From contig CAKZZK010000290.1 of the NCBI GenBank assembly GCA_937885235.1, forward strand, positions 1-10,340: 10,340 bases of DNA. Direction: 5' to 3'. This stretch comes from an uncultured Treponema sp. GTDB lineage: Bacteria > Spirochaetota > Spirochaetia > Treponematales > Treponemataceae. The position numbers and the translations under genes were made by a program. Shown here in pieces: positions 1-6,258 of this stretch (positions within the stretch are counted from its first letter, which is position 1; each line of letters opens with the position of its first letter). The notes beneath the pieces were generated by a model. That model was not told where the DNA came from and did no database searches. It saw only the letters and a program-made list of their open reading frames with translations.

Positions 1-77
1 GGATTCCCAAAACGTATCTTTTCTGCCCCGCTCATCAACAGCGTCCTGCAAGTAGACAAGATACGTTTTGGGAATCC
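1..77. repeat. Perfect 20-bp inverted repeat at the window edge
   Basis: Bases 1-20 are the exact reverse complement of 58-77, separated by 37 bases. The right copy encodes RIPKTYLV, a conserved part of RsuA, so it is the genuine one. The left copy would encode a sequence not expected in the family. A fold-back exactly at the end of a sequence is typical of a chimeric read or an assembly end; a real hairpin in the gene is less likely. Confidence 0.85.
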
Positions 78-492
78 GCCAGCGGGGGGAGGTGAGTCGG
101 TGATTTAAGTCGCCGTCGGAGGTAAAGATAAGCAGTCCCTCTGTGTCGGCATCGAGCCGCCCTACCGTGTTCAGTTCGCCCCCCGGAAACTTTCCTTGGT
201 ACTGCGGTGAAAGCAGGGCGTAGACTGTCTGGTGGGAATCGCTCACTGTGGAGCACACATAGCCTGCGGGCTTGTTCATCATGAGGCAGCAGTCCTTTTG
301 GATGACAAGCTGTTCGCCGCGCACCGCGATGCAGTCGGAAGCAGGGCACACATGGGCATCGGCATTCTTGATAACCTCGCTGTTCACCGTCACCGCTCCG
401 CTGTGTATGAGCCGCTTTACGTCCTTGCGGGTGCCATAGCAATTGTTGGCAAGCACCTTGTCTAGCCTTTCAAGCTTTTTCTCCTGCTTCAT
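1..492 (-). CDS. rsuA: 16S rRNA pseudouridine(516) synthase RsuA, 3' end beyond the window
   Basis: Converts one uridine (U516 in E. coli numbering) of 16S rRNA to pseudouridine in the cytoplasm during small-subunit assembly. The 164 visible codons are open to the left edge; E. coli RsuA is 231 aa, so roughly the last third is missing. Residues 8-60 form an S4-type RNA-binding domain (RLDKVLAN...VKRLI..G.V.VN). The catalytic domain begins at MMNKPAGYVCST (71-82) and carries GRLDADTEGLL (111-121), where D114 is the catalytic aspartate. HRLTSPR...KTYLV (131-146) resembles RsuA more than RluB, RluE or RluF. The ATG at 492 is the only start upstream of the S4 domain and has no Shine-Dalgarno sequence; a promoter -10 box ends 9 nt upstream, suggesting a leaderless or nearly leaderless mRNA. 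The last seven visible codons lie in a perfect inverted repeat at the window edge, so that sequence may be an assembly artefact. Confidence 0.9.
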   Translation of the reverse strand, partial: MKQEKKLERLDKVLANNCYGTRKDVKRLIHSGAVTVNSEVIKNADAHVCPASDCIAVRGEQLVIQKDCCLMMNKPAGYVCSTVSDSHQTVYALLSPQYQGKFPGGELNTVGRLDADTEGLLIFTSDGDLNHRLTSPRWRIPKTYLVYLQDAVDERGRKDTFWES

Positions 493-500
493 GAAGATAA

Positions 501-530
501 ATTATACCATAAAATGTAGATGGCTGTCTA
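501..530 (-). promoter_or_regulatory. Predicted sigma70-type promoter of rsuA
   Basis: Read on the minus strand, a TAGACA -35 (530-525) and a perfect TATAAT -10 (506-501) are separated by 18 nt, with an extended -10 TGG just upstream of TATAAT. Transcription would start near 494-495, two or three bases before the ATG at 492. No ribosome binding site fits in between. Confidence 0.6.
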
Positions 531-566
531 TTTACTTATTTACTTCCTACCGCACGGCCAAGCCAT

Positions 567-599
567 AAAAAAAGCGACCGATCCAATGACCAGTCGCTT
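567..599 (-). terminator. Intrinsic terminator of tRNA-Lys
   Basis: On the minus strand a 12-bp stem (599-588 with 583-572, two G-U pairs) closes a 4-base loop and runs into seven T residues (573-567). It begins 5 nt after the tRNA 3' end, so it ends that transcript and separates it from rsuA. Confidence 0.9.
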
Positions 600-603
600 C
601 CCA

Positions 604-676
604 TGAGCTATTGCAGATTCGAACTGCAGACCCACGCCTTAAAAGGGCGTTGCTCTACCTACTGAGCTAATAGCCC
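604..676 (-). tRNA. tRNA-Lys (anticodon UUU)
   Basis: The full cloverleaf can be folded by hand. The 7-bp acceptor stem GGGCTAT/ATAGCTC has one G-U pair, the D arm has GCTC/GAGC, and the anticodon stem is ACGCC/GGCGT. The loop CTTTTAA gives anticodon TTT (read UUU, lysine AAA/AAG). A 5-nt variable loop precedes a T arm TGCAG/CTGCA with the TTCGAAT loop. The discriminator is A, and the terminal CCA is not encoded, so a CCA-adding enzyme is needed. It is transcribed alone from a consensus promoter and ended by a strong terminator. Confidence 0.97.
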
Positions 677-716
677 ATCCTCCACTTATGGAGAGAATTG
701 ATTATGAAGTATTTAG

Positions 717-745
717 ATTATATTTTCATTGGCAACAAATGTCAA
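717..745 (-). promoter_or_regulatory. Consensus sigma70 promoter of tRNA-Lys
   Basis: On the minus strand TTGACA (745-740) and TATAAT (722-717) are both perfect and lie exactly 17 nt apart. The predicted start is near 710, giving a 5' leader of about 34 nt before the tRNA at 676. Such a strong promoter suits a stable RNA gene. Confidence 0.88.
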
Positions 746-795
746 GTGGGCGAAAATAAATTTTACGGCAAAAGGCTACTGTACACCCACTTGAC
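741..795. repeat. Inverted repeat across the divergent promoter region
   Basis: The 10-mer GTCAAGTGGG (741-750) is repeated as its exact reverse complement at 786-795. The left arm overlaps the tRNA-Lys -35 element. The right arm places TTGACT (791-796) on the plus strand. It could be an operator or a mirrored pair of -35 elements; function is inferred only from position. Confidence 0.5.
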
Positions 796-809
796 TAGTA
801 TGATATACT
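780..809 (+). promoter_or_regulatory. Predicted promoter of the lipoprotein gene
   Basis: TGTACA (780-785, 4 of 6 consensus bases) and TATACT (804-809, 5 of 6) lie 18 nt apart, with an extended -10 TGA at 801-803. Transcription would start around 815-817, immediately before the GTG at 818. An alternative pair, TTGACT 791-796 with TACAGT 814-819, would start inside the gene and fits less well. Confidence 0.45.
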
Positions 810-817
810 TATTTACA

Positions 818-1444
818 GTGACAAAATCATGTTTTCTCCTTCTGGCTGTCCTCTGCTTCTTTCTGTCGTGCGAAAAACAAAAAAAAGCAGCCATGCAAAG
901 AAGCTCCTCTCTGCGGGATGAAGCCGCAATTCTGGAAAGCCGCCTTACGTGGGAAAAAGAATTGCATCCTGAAGAAGCACAGGAGAAAGCTGCAAAAGCA
1001 AAAATCGCACGGACTGTGCCTATTTCGCCGGACTCGCTTCTGGCGGTTAAAGGTACGGAAAAGCAAAAAATCTATCCCGAGCTGAGGGGCTTTGCACGGC
1101 TTGACACCTCCGCGTACAATGCAGCACAGCTTGCGGCAGTCAAGGGCTTCTGCACCGCCCTCATCAAAAAGCAAAACGAAGAAAGCTTCTTTATGCGCGG
1201 CTGCCTCTGGACGCTCTCCCTTTTCCGTTATAATCTGGAAGCGATGGGGAAGAAGACGGGAAACATATCATCGTACCTGCTGGGGGAGCCGTTTATAAAC
1301 GAAAATGAATGCCAGTGCCCCGTGCGCCTTACCTTTACCGACAAGACAACGGCAGACATCTTCATATACCTTGTAAAGACGAGTCAGGACTGGAAGATAA
1401 ACCAGATAGCCTGCAAGGAAGGAGCCGCTGATGGCAAAAAATGA
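818..1444 (+). CDS. Small predicted lipoprotein of unknown function
   Basis: From the GTG at 818 the product is 208 aa. Residues 1-18 (MTKSCFLLLAVLCFFLSC) are a textbook lipoprotein signal: a lysine, a hydrophobic core and a relaxed spirochaetal lipobox ending FLSC, so C18 should be lipidated and the protein anchored to a membrane. Residues 19-65 are charged and alanine-rich, probably helical. Residues 105-200 look like a compact domain (KGFCTALIKKQNEESFFMRG... and LTFTDKTTADIFIYLV...DWKINQI) that recalls NTF2-like folds, but I do not recognise a family. The frame is open back to 698, but that extension would put residues before the signal peptide and run through the tRNA promoter; ATG 800 is the other possible start. 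There is no Shine-Dalgarno sequence before 818. Its end overlaps the next gene by 14 nt, so the two are probably co-expressed. Confidence 0.75.
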   Translation: MTKSCFLLLAVLCFFLSCEKQKKAAMQRSSSLRDEAAILESRLTWEKELHPEEAQEKAAKAKIARTVPISPDSLLAVKGTEKQKIYPELRGFARLDTSAYNAAQLAAVKGFCTALIKKQNEESFFMRGCLWTLSLFRYNLEAMGKKTGNISSYLLGEPFINENECQCPVRLTFTDKTTADIFIYLVKTSQDWKINQIACKEGAADGKK

Positions 1445-2345
1445 TGAACTTGACGGCATTGAACGAGACATCATTCTCAAGGAGATGCAGATTCGCCCTA
1501 TGCCCATTACCGTGCATCTGGGGGACACTTCGGCAGGTACCATGTTCCCCATCGGCGTCGGTGCGGACAAGGTAAAGGTCTCTGACGAGGGGGTTCTGCT
1601 TGTCAGCTCTGCGGCAAAGGGACTGAGGCCTTTGGTGGGCAGACCGATACGGGTACAGTTCTACTATAATCATCTGGGGCTTTTTTTCATCAGCATTCTG
1701 GGGGAATCCGCCTTTGGCTACAGCATAGAGGTTCCTCCCCGCCTTTACAAAGTGCAGCGTGAAAAAAAGGAGAAGGAAGACTATTCCTTTACGGCAAGCA
1801 TCAGCTACAAAGCGAAGGGCAAGGAGGACATCAGCCTTTCCGCATTCCCCCACAGTGCCTACAATCTTTTTGTAAAGCCGAGCTGGCAGTCTATAGAGCC
1901 GTCCCTGCAATCGGCGGCGCAGGTCTATTACGAGCGCTATGTGTTCAACCTGCCCATACGCCCTCATGATGATATCTCATACCTCATCAGTATCTGCCGC
2001 TATGTGTCTCAGCAGGTCACGCCTCCGGCAGTGGAAGGAACTATAAAGCCTTTTGACATTATCTACATAGATGAGACGAAGATTGTGCTTGGCTGCATTG
2101 AACAGGACGCCCTCTTGCAGCTTGACGCGGATTACTCCCTTAAACTGCATTTTGTGTTAGGGCAGAGCGCCCTGCTCAAGCGTATGATTTCTATACAGAT
2201 GACGATAACCGATATGTATACAAGCGGGGACAGGCGGGTGAAGTGCCTTGTCGGCAGCTATTCCGCTATCAAGCAGGAAGATGCGCGCTTCCTGCATGAA
2301 AAGTTTTGCGGAACGAAATTTACAAAGACTCAAGGACAGTACTAG
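1431..2345 (+). CDS. Hypothetical protein, possibly a divergent YcgR/PilZ-like protein
   Basis: A 304-aa soluble protein with no signal peptide or membrane segment. The ATG at 1431 has a good ribosome binding site (GGAAGGAG about 6 nt upstream) inside the end of the lipoprotein gene, which suggests translational coupling. Residues 24-110 (RPIRVQFYYNHLGLFFISIL... VPPRLYKVQREKKEK) resemble the N-terminal domain of YcgR-like flagellar brakes, where a QRRxxxR motif follows. Residues 205-296 (FDIIYIDETKIVLGC... ending QEDARFLHEKFCG) resemble the strand order and end of a PilZ barrel. The c-di-GMP ligands RxxxR and (D/N)xSxxG are not intact, so nucleotide binding is doubtful. The assignment comes from pattern reading only and may be wrong. 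The last 26 nt overlap the convergent permease gene. Confidence 0.8.
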   Translation: MAKNDELDGIERDIILKEMQIRPMPITVHLGDTSAGTMFPIGVGADKVKVSDEGVLLVSSAAKGLRPLVGRPIRVQFYYNHLGLFFISILGESAFGYSIEVPPRLYKVQREKKEKEDYSFTASISYKAKGKEDISLSAFPHSAYNLFVKPSWQSIEPSLQSAAQVYYERYVFNLPIRPHDDISYLISICRYVSQQVTPPAVEGTIKPFDIIYIDETKIVLGCIEQDALLQLDADYSLKLHFVLGQSALLKRMISIQMTITDMYTSGDRRVKCLVGSYSAIKQEDARFLHEKFCGTKFTKTQGQY

Positions 2346-3423
2346 AGTCTTCTTCGCCTTTTTCCTTTTTCTTTGGACCGTTGCCGAGCAGTATTGCTAT
2401 GGGTCTGAGTGCATCTATATTTTCGCAGACAATCTTGATAACCACCATGAGCGGTACGGCAAGGATCATGCCGACAAAGCCCCACATCCAGCCCCAGAAA
2501 GACAGGCTTACGAGGATGATAAAGGGGGAAATCCCTAAGTCAGTTCCCTCCCACCGTGGCTCCACAATGTTGCCCAGCACCATGTTCACCGCCACCATCA
2601 AGATTCCCACATAGATGATGTATTCCCAGCTTGGATAAAATTGCAGTATGGCAAAAAGCATCGTCAGTCCGCAGGAGATTATCGAGCCGAAGTTCGGGAT
2701 AAAGTTCAGCACAAAGGCAAGAAAACCCCAGACGATGGGAAAGTCCATGTTGATGACAAAGGTGCCCGCGAATACCAGAAAGCCTGTCATCAGGGAAATG
2801 ATGAATTTAATAGAAAGAAAATGCGTTACTTCTGTGATGATGTTGTGCGCTATGTTGACGATGGTCCTGTGCGTTTCCTCGGCAGTGAAAGCCGCGTCTA
2901 TCTTGAGCTTTAAGGACTGGAATTCAAGCAGTAAGAACACGATTAAGAGGACTATCAGCAGGATGACCTTTAAGACGGAGACAAGGGAGCTGCTGAGCGT
3001 TATGGCAATGTTCTGCACGATGTTGCGCACGTTGAGTGAATTCCACAGGTTGTTTATCAGCCCCAAATCTTCGTCAAAAGGAATCTTGAATTTTTCTGCA
3101 AATATCTTGTAAATAGAAGTAAAGCGTGACTCATAGCGCGGGTAAGCTGCTACAATGGTCTTGAGTGAGGAAACGAGGAGCGAGCCAAAGAAATAGAAGA
3201 GTACGAACGCTATGGCAATGATCAGCAGTATGCTCAGCGCCCAGGGCACATGGATGCGCTTGAGCTTCTGGCAGAAGGGGTACATTACGAATGCGAGCAG
3301 CACCGCTACCATGAGGGGAATGCAGAAGGATGCCGTCAGCTTTATGACGGCGGCAACCGCCATAAAGCACACCAGCATGAGCAGCAAAAAAATAGAGCGC
3401 GCGTAATTTATCTGCTTAGTCAT
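2320..3423 (-). CDS. AI-2E family transporter (YdiK/PerM-like permease)
   Basis: A 367-aa polytopic inner-membrane protein of the AI-2 exporter/PerM family. Members export autoinducer-2 or act as ion/proton antiporters, so the substrate cannot be told from sequence. Hydrophobic segments lie near residues 9-30, 32-50, 61-90, 145-168, 205-225, 228-252, 262-285 and 297-333. The family's C-terminal signature is clear: GNIVEPRWEGTDLGISPF (284-301) followed by FWGWMWGFVGMILAVPL (309-325). The charged region 95-135 would be a soluble loop. The frame continues upstream to 3504, but that part lies inside serS; the ATG at 3423, one base after the serS stop, is the sensible start and gives the normal length. 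It has only a weak GAAAG ribosome binding site and probably relies on serS translation. The tail KKKEKGEEDS is cytoplasmic. Confidence 0.92.
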   Translation of the reverse strand: MTKQINYARSIFLLLMLVCFMAVAAVIKLTASFCIPLMVAVLLAFVMYPFCQKLKRIHVPWALSILLIIAIAFVLFYFFGSLLVSSLKTIVAAYPRYESRFTSIYKIFAEKFKIPFDEDLGLINNLWNSLNVRNIVQNIAITLSSSLVSVLKVILLIVLLIVFLLLEFQSLKLKIDAAFTAEETHRTIVNIAHNIITEVTHFLSIKFIISLMTGFLVFAGTFVINMDFPIVWGFLAFVLNFIPNFGSIISCGLTMLFAILQFYPSWEYIIYVGILMVAVNMVLGNIVEPRWEGTDLGISPFIILVSLSFWGWMWGFVGMILAVPLMVVIKIVCENIDALRPIAILLGNGPKKKEKGEEDSSTVLESL

Positions 3424-3424
3424 A

Positions 3425-4753
3425 TTACTTTCTTTTTGCCACGTAGACTGGCGAACGCTGCGCCGCTTTCGGACCGATCTTGTCAAATCCGCAGAAGGGC
3501 ACAAGGACAGAAGGCACCGTCACGGAACCGTCGGCGTTCTGGTAGTTTTCCAGAATAGCGAGCATGGCGCGTCCCACGGCGATGGCTGTGCCGTTGAGCA
3601 TGTGCACATATTTGTTCTTGCCGTCGTCATCGTGATACTTTACATTCAGACGGCGCGCCTGATAGTCCGTACAGTTGGAAGTAGAGGTTACTTCTCCCCA
3701 GTCGCCGTTGGGGTGGGCTTCGTCGGAGCGTCCCGGCATCCATGCTTCCAGATCCCACTTGCGGTAGGCGGGGGCGCCGAGGTCTCCCGTGCAGGTATCG
3801 ACCACGCGGAATGGCAGCCCGAGACCAGAGAAGATTTCTTCTTCTATGAGACGGAGCTTTTCGTGAATCTCATTGCTCTGTTCCGGCAGACTGTAGACGA
3901 ACATCTCCACCTTGTCAAACTGGTGCACCCGGTATAGCCCCTTGCTGAAATGCCCAGCGGCGCCTGCCTCCCGGCGGAAGCAGTGCGAAAGCCCGCAGTA
4001 GAAAAGCGGCAGTGCGGATTTTTCAAGAATTTCGTCAGAGTGAAAGCCGCCGAGCGTGATTTCGGCAGTGGCGACAAGGCAGGTGCCCTCGTCTTCCAGG
4101 CAGTAGACGTTGCTTTCATTGCCGCGGGGATTAAAGCCTATGCCCTGCAGCACCTCCTGCCTCGCGACGTCCGGCGTGATGAAGGTGGTAAAGCCATGCT
4201 TTCGCAGCACGTTGAGCGCATACATGATTAGCGCCTGCTCCAAGAAGACAGCCTCGTTTTTCAGATAGTAAAATTTGGGACCGGACACCTTTGTGCCGCG
4301 GTCAAAATCTATGAGGTCAAGGGATTCTCCCAGCTCCACATGGTCTTTAGGCTTGAAGTCGAAAGTACGGGGGGTTCCCACCTTCTTGACTTCGAGGTTT
4401 TCACTGTCCACCTTGCCCACGGGAACGTCGGGATGTGCCATATTTGGAATTTTCCGCCCCGCTTCGTCCAGCGCGGCCTCGGTTTCGGAGAGCTTTTTTT
4501 CAACGGCGGCAATCTGGTCTTTGAGGGATTTACCTTCTTCCACGTATTTCTGCCGTGTTTCGGCATCAAGCTTCTGCTTCATCGCCGCGGCATTTGCATT
4601 GCGCTTCTGCTGCAAAGCCTGTAACTCAGTGGTAAGTGCCGTGCGCTCGTCAAAGAGCTTTACGACTATATCTGCATCGGCATTCATGTTGCGGTTGACA
4701 ATGTTTGCCTTTACCGCATCCAGATTTTCTTTAATAAATCTATAATCAAGCAT
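3425..4753 (-). CDS. serS: Seryl-tRNA synthetase
   Basis: Charges tRNA-Ser with serine using ATP in the cytoplasm; a class II synthetase. At 442 aa it is slightly longer than the E. coli enzyme (430). Residues 28-100 form the long antiparallel coiled-coil arm that grips the extra arm of tRNA-Ser. The serine site has TAEITL (229-234), motif 2 is CFRREAG (258-264) with HQFDKVE (277-283), and motif 3 is LNGTAIAVGRAMLAILE (386-402), whose arginine binds ATP. All key residues are present. The ATG at 4753 has an AGAGG ribosome binding site about 6 nt upstream. It has its own promoter between it and the TPR gene, and leads into the AI-2E permease with a 1-nt gap, so the two form a short operon. Confidence 0.98.
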   Translation of the reverse strand: MLDYRFIKENLDAVKANIVNRNMNADADIVVKLFDERTALTTELQALQQKRNANAAAMKQKLDAETRQKYVEEGKSLKDQIAAVEKKLSETEAALDEAGRKIPNMAHPDVPVGKVDSENLEVKKVGTPRTFDFKPKDHVELGESLDLIDFDRGTKVSGPKFYYLKNEAVFLEQALIMYALNVLRKHGFTTFITPDVARQEVLQGIGFNPRGNESNVYCLEDEGTCLVATAEITLGGFHSDEILEKSALPLFYCGLSHCFRREAGAAGHFSKGLYRVHQFDKVEMFVYSLPEQSNEIHEKLRLIEEEIFSGLGLPFRVVDTCTGDLGAPAYRKWDLEAWMPGRSDEAHPNGDWGEVTSTSNCTDYQARRLNVKYHDDDGKNKYVHMLNGTAIAVGRAMLAILENYQNADGSVTVPSVLVPFCGFDKIGPKAAQRSPVYVAKRK

Positions 4754-4762
4754 ACGTATCCT

Positions 4763-4787
4763 CTGCCCGGCATAGCAGCCGGTACAG
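4763..4787 (-). promoter_or_regulatory. Hairpin in the serS 5' leader
   Basis: On the minus strand CCGGC (4782-4778) pairs with GCCGG (4771-4767) around a 6-base loop. A CTG/CAG helix (4787-4785 with 4765-4763) continues it past a small internal loop. It fills the predicted leader from the start site to the edge of the AGAGG ribosome binding site (4764-4760). It could tune translation or protect the 5' end. It is too small for a T-box, and I see no T-box sequence. Confidence 0.4.
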
Positions 4788-4791
4788 TGGT

Positions 4792-4820
4792 ATTATATAG
4801 AAAATAGATTTTTCTTGCAA
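4792..4820 (-). promoter_or_regulatory. Predicted sigma70 promoter of serS
   Basis: On the minus strand TTGCAA (4820-4815, 4 of 6) and a perfect TATAAT (4797-4792) lie exactly 17 nt apart. The start would fall near 4785, a leader of about 32 nt. It sits in the 75-nt gap after the TPR gene, so serS can be expressed independently of smc. Confidence 0.72.
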
Positions 4821-4828
4821 TGTATGGA

Positions 4829-5884
4829 CTAGTGTATATTGAAATACAGCCTTTCGATGTAGGCAATGCGCTCTTTTGCTTTTTCCCATGACGCGCTTTC
4901 GGGGTACTGCCTGATAAGGCTCTTGTAGACAGCCAGGGATTTCTTGATATTGCGAGAAGAAGAAGGTGCTTCCAGTGCCTGTGCCTGCAAGAAAAGCCCC
5001 TCATCCATGCGCTCTACCGCTTTGTTGAAGAAATCATCCAGACAGGAAAGGCATTTTTCGTAGTCCCCTTCATCATAGGCTTTCTGCGCAAGGGTGAAAA
5101 GCTCATCGGCAGAGCTGGTGCTAGCGGAGTTTGCTGTTTCGCTGCCGGAAGATGCTGCTGCGGTGGCGCCTGTCGTCGTGCTGCTTGCGGCAGTCGTAGT
5201 ACTAGAGCTTGCGGCATTGCTTGCCGTATTGCTGCTACGGGATGAGCCGGTGTTCTGGATGACGGTGGCTGCTTTATCCGTATCCTCCACGGGATTGAGC
5301 GTGACGGGAGATTCCGCCTGTGTGACGGCTGCGCTGCGGGGCACGGCGACAAAAGAGGGTTCTCTCGTCTCAGTGTCTGAGCTTGCTGCCGGCTGGCTGG
5401 TCTCTGCCGCGGAGGATGAGCTTGCTGTTGCGTTTATAGCCGCATTTTTAAAGGAGGGCAGCGGCGGCACCACGGCGGCATAGGATGGTGCGAGCACGTG
5501 GTCGGCAGTCCTGCTTGAACCGCTCACCGTCACTTGCAGGTAGTCGTCTATGTAACCACCGGCAAGGGCATCGTTTTTGTAGAAATGCAGGATGGCGCTT
5601 CCCTCGTTTGTGGCACGCAGCGTGAAGAAGGTTGTCTTTTCTTCCAGACGCCTTCCCGAATAGCGCAGGAGGGAGCTTGCCTCTACTCCTCCAAGATAAA
5701 TCCAGCCTGTGCCGGGGTATTCGATGTCGAGGTACTGGTTCTGCTTTAAGGAAACGGAGCGGGATGCCTGCACGGGCACCGGCTCAGTCTCTCCGTCAGG
5801 CGAAAAGACCTGGGCAAAGGATGCGGCGCACAACACGGTGCATAATGCTGCACTTACAAGCAAAGAAATATATGTTTTTTTCAT
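4829..5884 (-). CDS. Exported protein with Ser/Thr/Ala-rich linker and TPR-like C-terminus
   Basis: A 351-aa protein with a Sec signal peptide (MKKTYISLLVSAALCTVLCAASFAQ; likely cleavage after residue 24). No cysteine follows, so it should be periplasmic or outer-membrane associated rather than a lipoprotein. Residues 40-122 look like a beta domain (YLDIEYPGTGWIYLGG... FFTLRATNEGSAILHFYK). Residues 153-258 are a low-complexity Ser/Thr/Ala linker. Residues 259-347 contain helical TPR-like units (ELFTLAQKAYDEGDYEKCLSCLDDFF; KKSLAVYKSLIRQYPESASWEKAKERI). TPR domains bind partner proteins; the partner here is unknown, though envelope assembly is plausible. The start overlaps the stop of the upstream gene (ATGA) and has AGAGG 7 nt upstream, so it is coupled to that gene. 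Confidence 0.88.
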   Translation of the reverse strand: MKKTYISLLVSAALCTVLCAASFAQVFSPDGETEPVPVQASRSVSLKQNQYLDIEYPGTGWIYLGGVEASSLLRYSGRRLEEKTTFFTLRATNEGSAILHFYKNDALAGGYIDDYLQVTVSGSSRTADHVLAPSYAAVVPPLPSFKNAAINATASSSSAAETSQPAASSDTETREPSFVAVPRSAAVTQAESPVTLNPVEDTDKAATVIQNTGSSRSSNTASNAASSSTTTAASSTTTGATAAASSGSETANSASTSSADELFTLAQKAYDEGDYEKCLSCLDDFFNKAVERMDEGLFLQAQALEAPSSSRNIKKSLAVYKSLIRQYPESASWEKAKERIAYIERLYFNIH

Positions 5885-6258
5885 GGAGCTGCCTCTGTTA
5901 TAGTATTTACAAGTTCATCGTTTGCCTTGCGGAGCTCTGCAAGGTTTGCATCATCAGGCATAGTGAACCATCGCTCGCGCTCTCCGGAAGACCAAGAGTC
6001 TTCCGTCACACGGGAAAAATAATAATCCTCAGTCATCCGTATTCCCGCAGGCTGCAGGAATTCCTCTTTCAGGGTAAACGGCTCTTCCGGCAAGGGCACA
6101 GTCTTGCGCTTCTTAGCACTTCCGGGATGGTATACAAGGAGCACGAACACCGCGCAGACAGTCAGCAGACCGAACATACCCAAGAGGGCAACGGTGAGCT
6201 TGCTGTTTTCTTCTATAAAACTGCGTATATTTTCCTTTATATCGTCAAGCATCTGCAT
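5881..6258 (-). CDS. Small single-pass membrane protein of unknown function
   Basis: A 125-aa protein, or 123 aa from the second ATG at 6252. A charged N-terminus (MLDDIKENIRSFIEENSK) precedes one clear membrane helix (about 21-43, LTVALLGMFGLLTVCAVFVLLVY). A basic patch KKRK follows, then a soluble C-terminal part with no recognised motif. Charge distribution is ambiguous, but the positive cluster after the helix would favour a cytoplasmic C-terminus. The start overlaps the end of smc by 14 nt and the stop overlaps the TPR gene by 4 nt, so all three are very likely one transcription and translation unit. It may work with the TPR protein in the envelope; this is inferred only from linkage. 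Confidence 0.82.
   Translation of the reverse strand: MQMLDDIKENIRSFIEENSKLTVALLGMFGLLTVCAVFVLLVYHPGSAKKRKTVPLPEEPFTLKEEFLQPAGIRMTEDYYFSRVTEDSWSSGERERWFTMPDDANLAELRKANDELVNTITEAAP

Noticed and set aside
35..442. Minus-strand 135-aa frame and the plus-strand 77-aa frame over rsuA
   Set aside because: They are out-of-frame shadows of rsuA, which shows clear S4 and GRLD motifs across the same bases.
698..817. Forty-residue N-terminal extension of the lipoprotein from ATG 698
   Set aside because: It would place unrelated residues before a perfect lipoprotein signal peptide and run through the tRNA-Lys promoter.
3424..3504. Upstream extension of the AI-2E permease to 3504
   Set aside because: Those 27 codons lie inside serS in another frame and are not membrane-like; ATG 3423 fits the family length.
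4754..4828. T-box riboswitch before serS
   Set aside because: The gap is only 75 nt and contains no T-box sequence or antiterminator structure.
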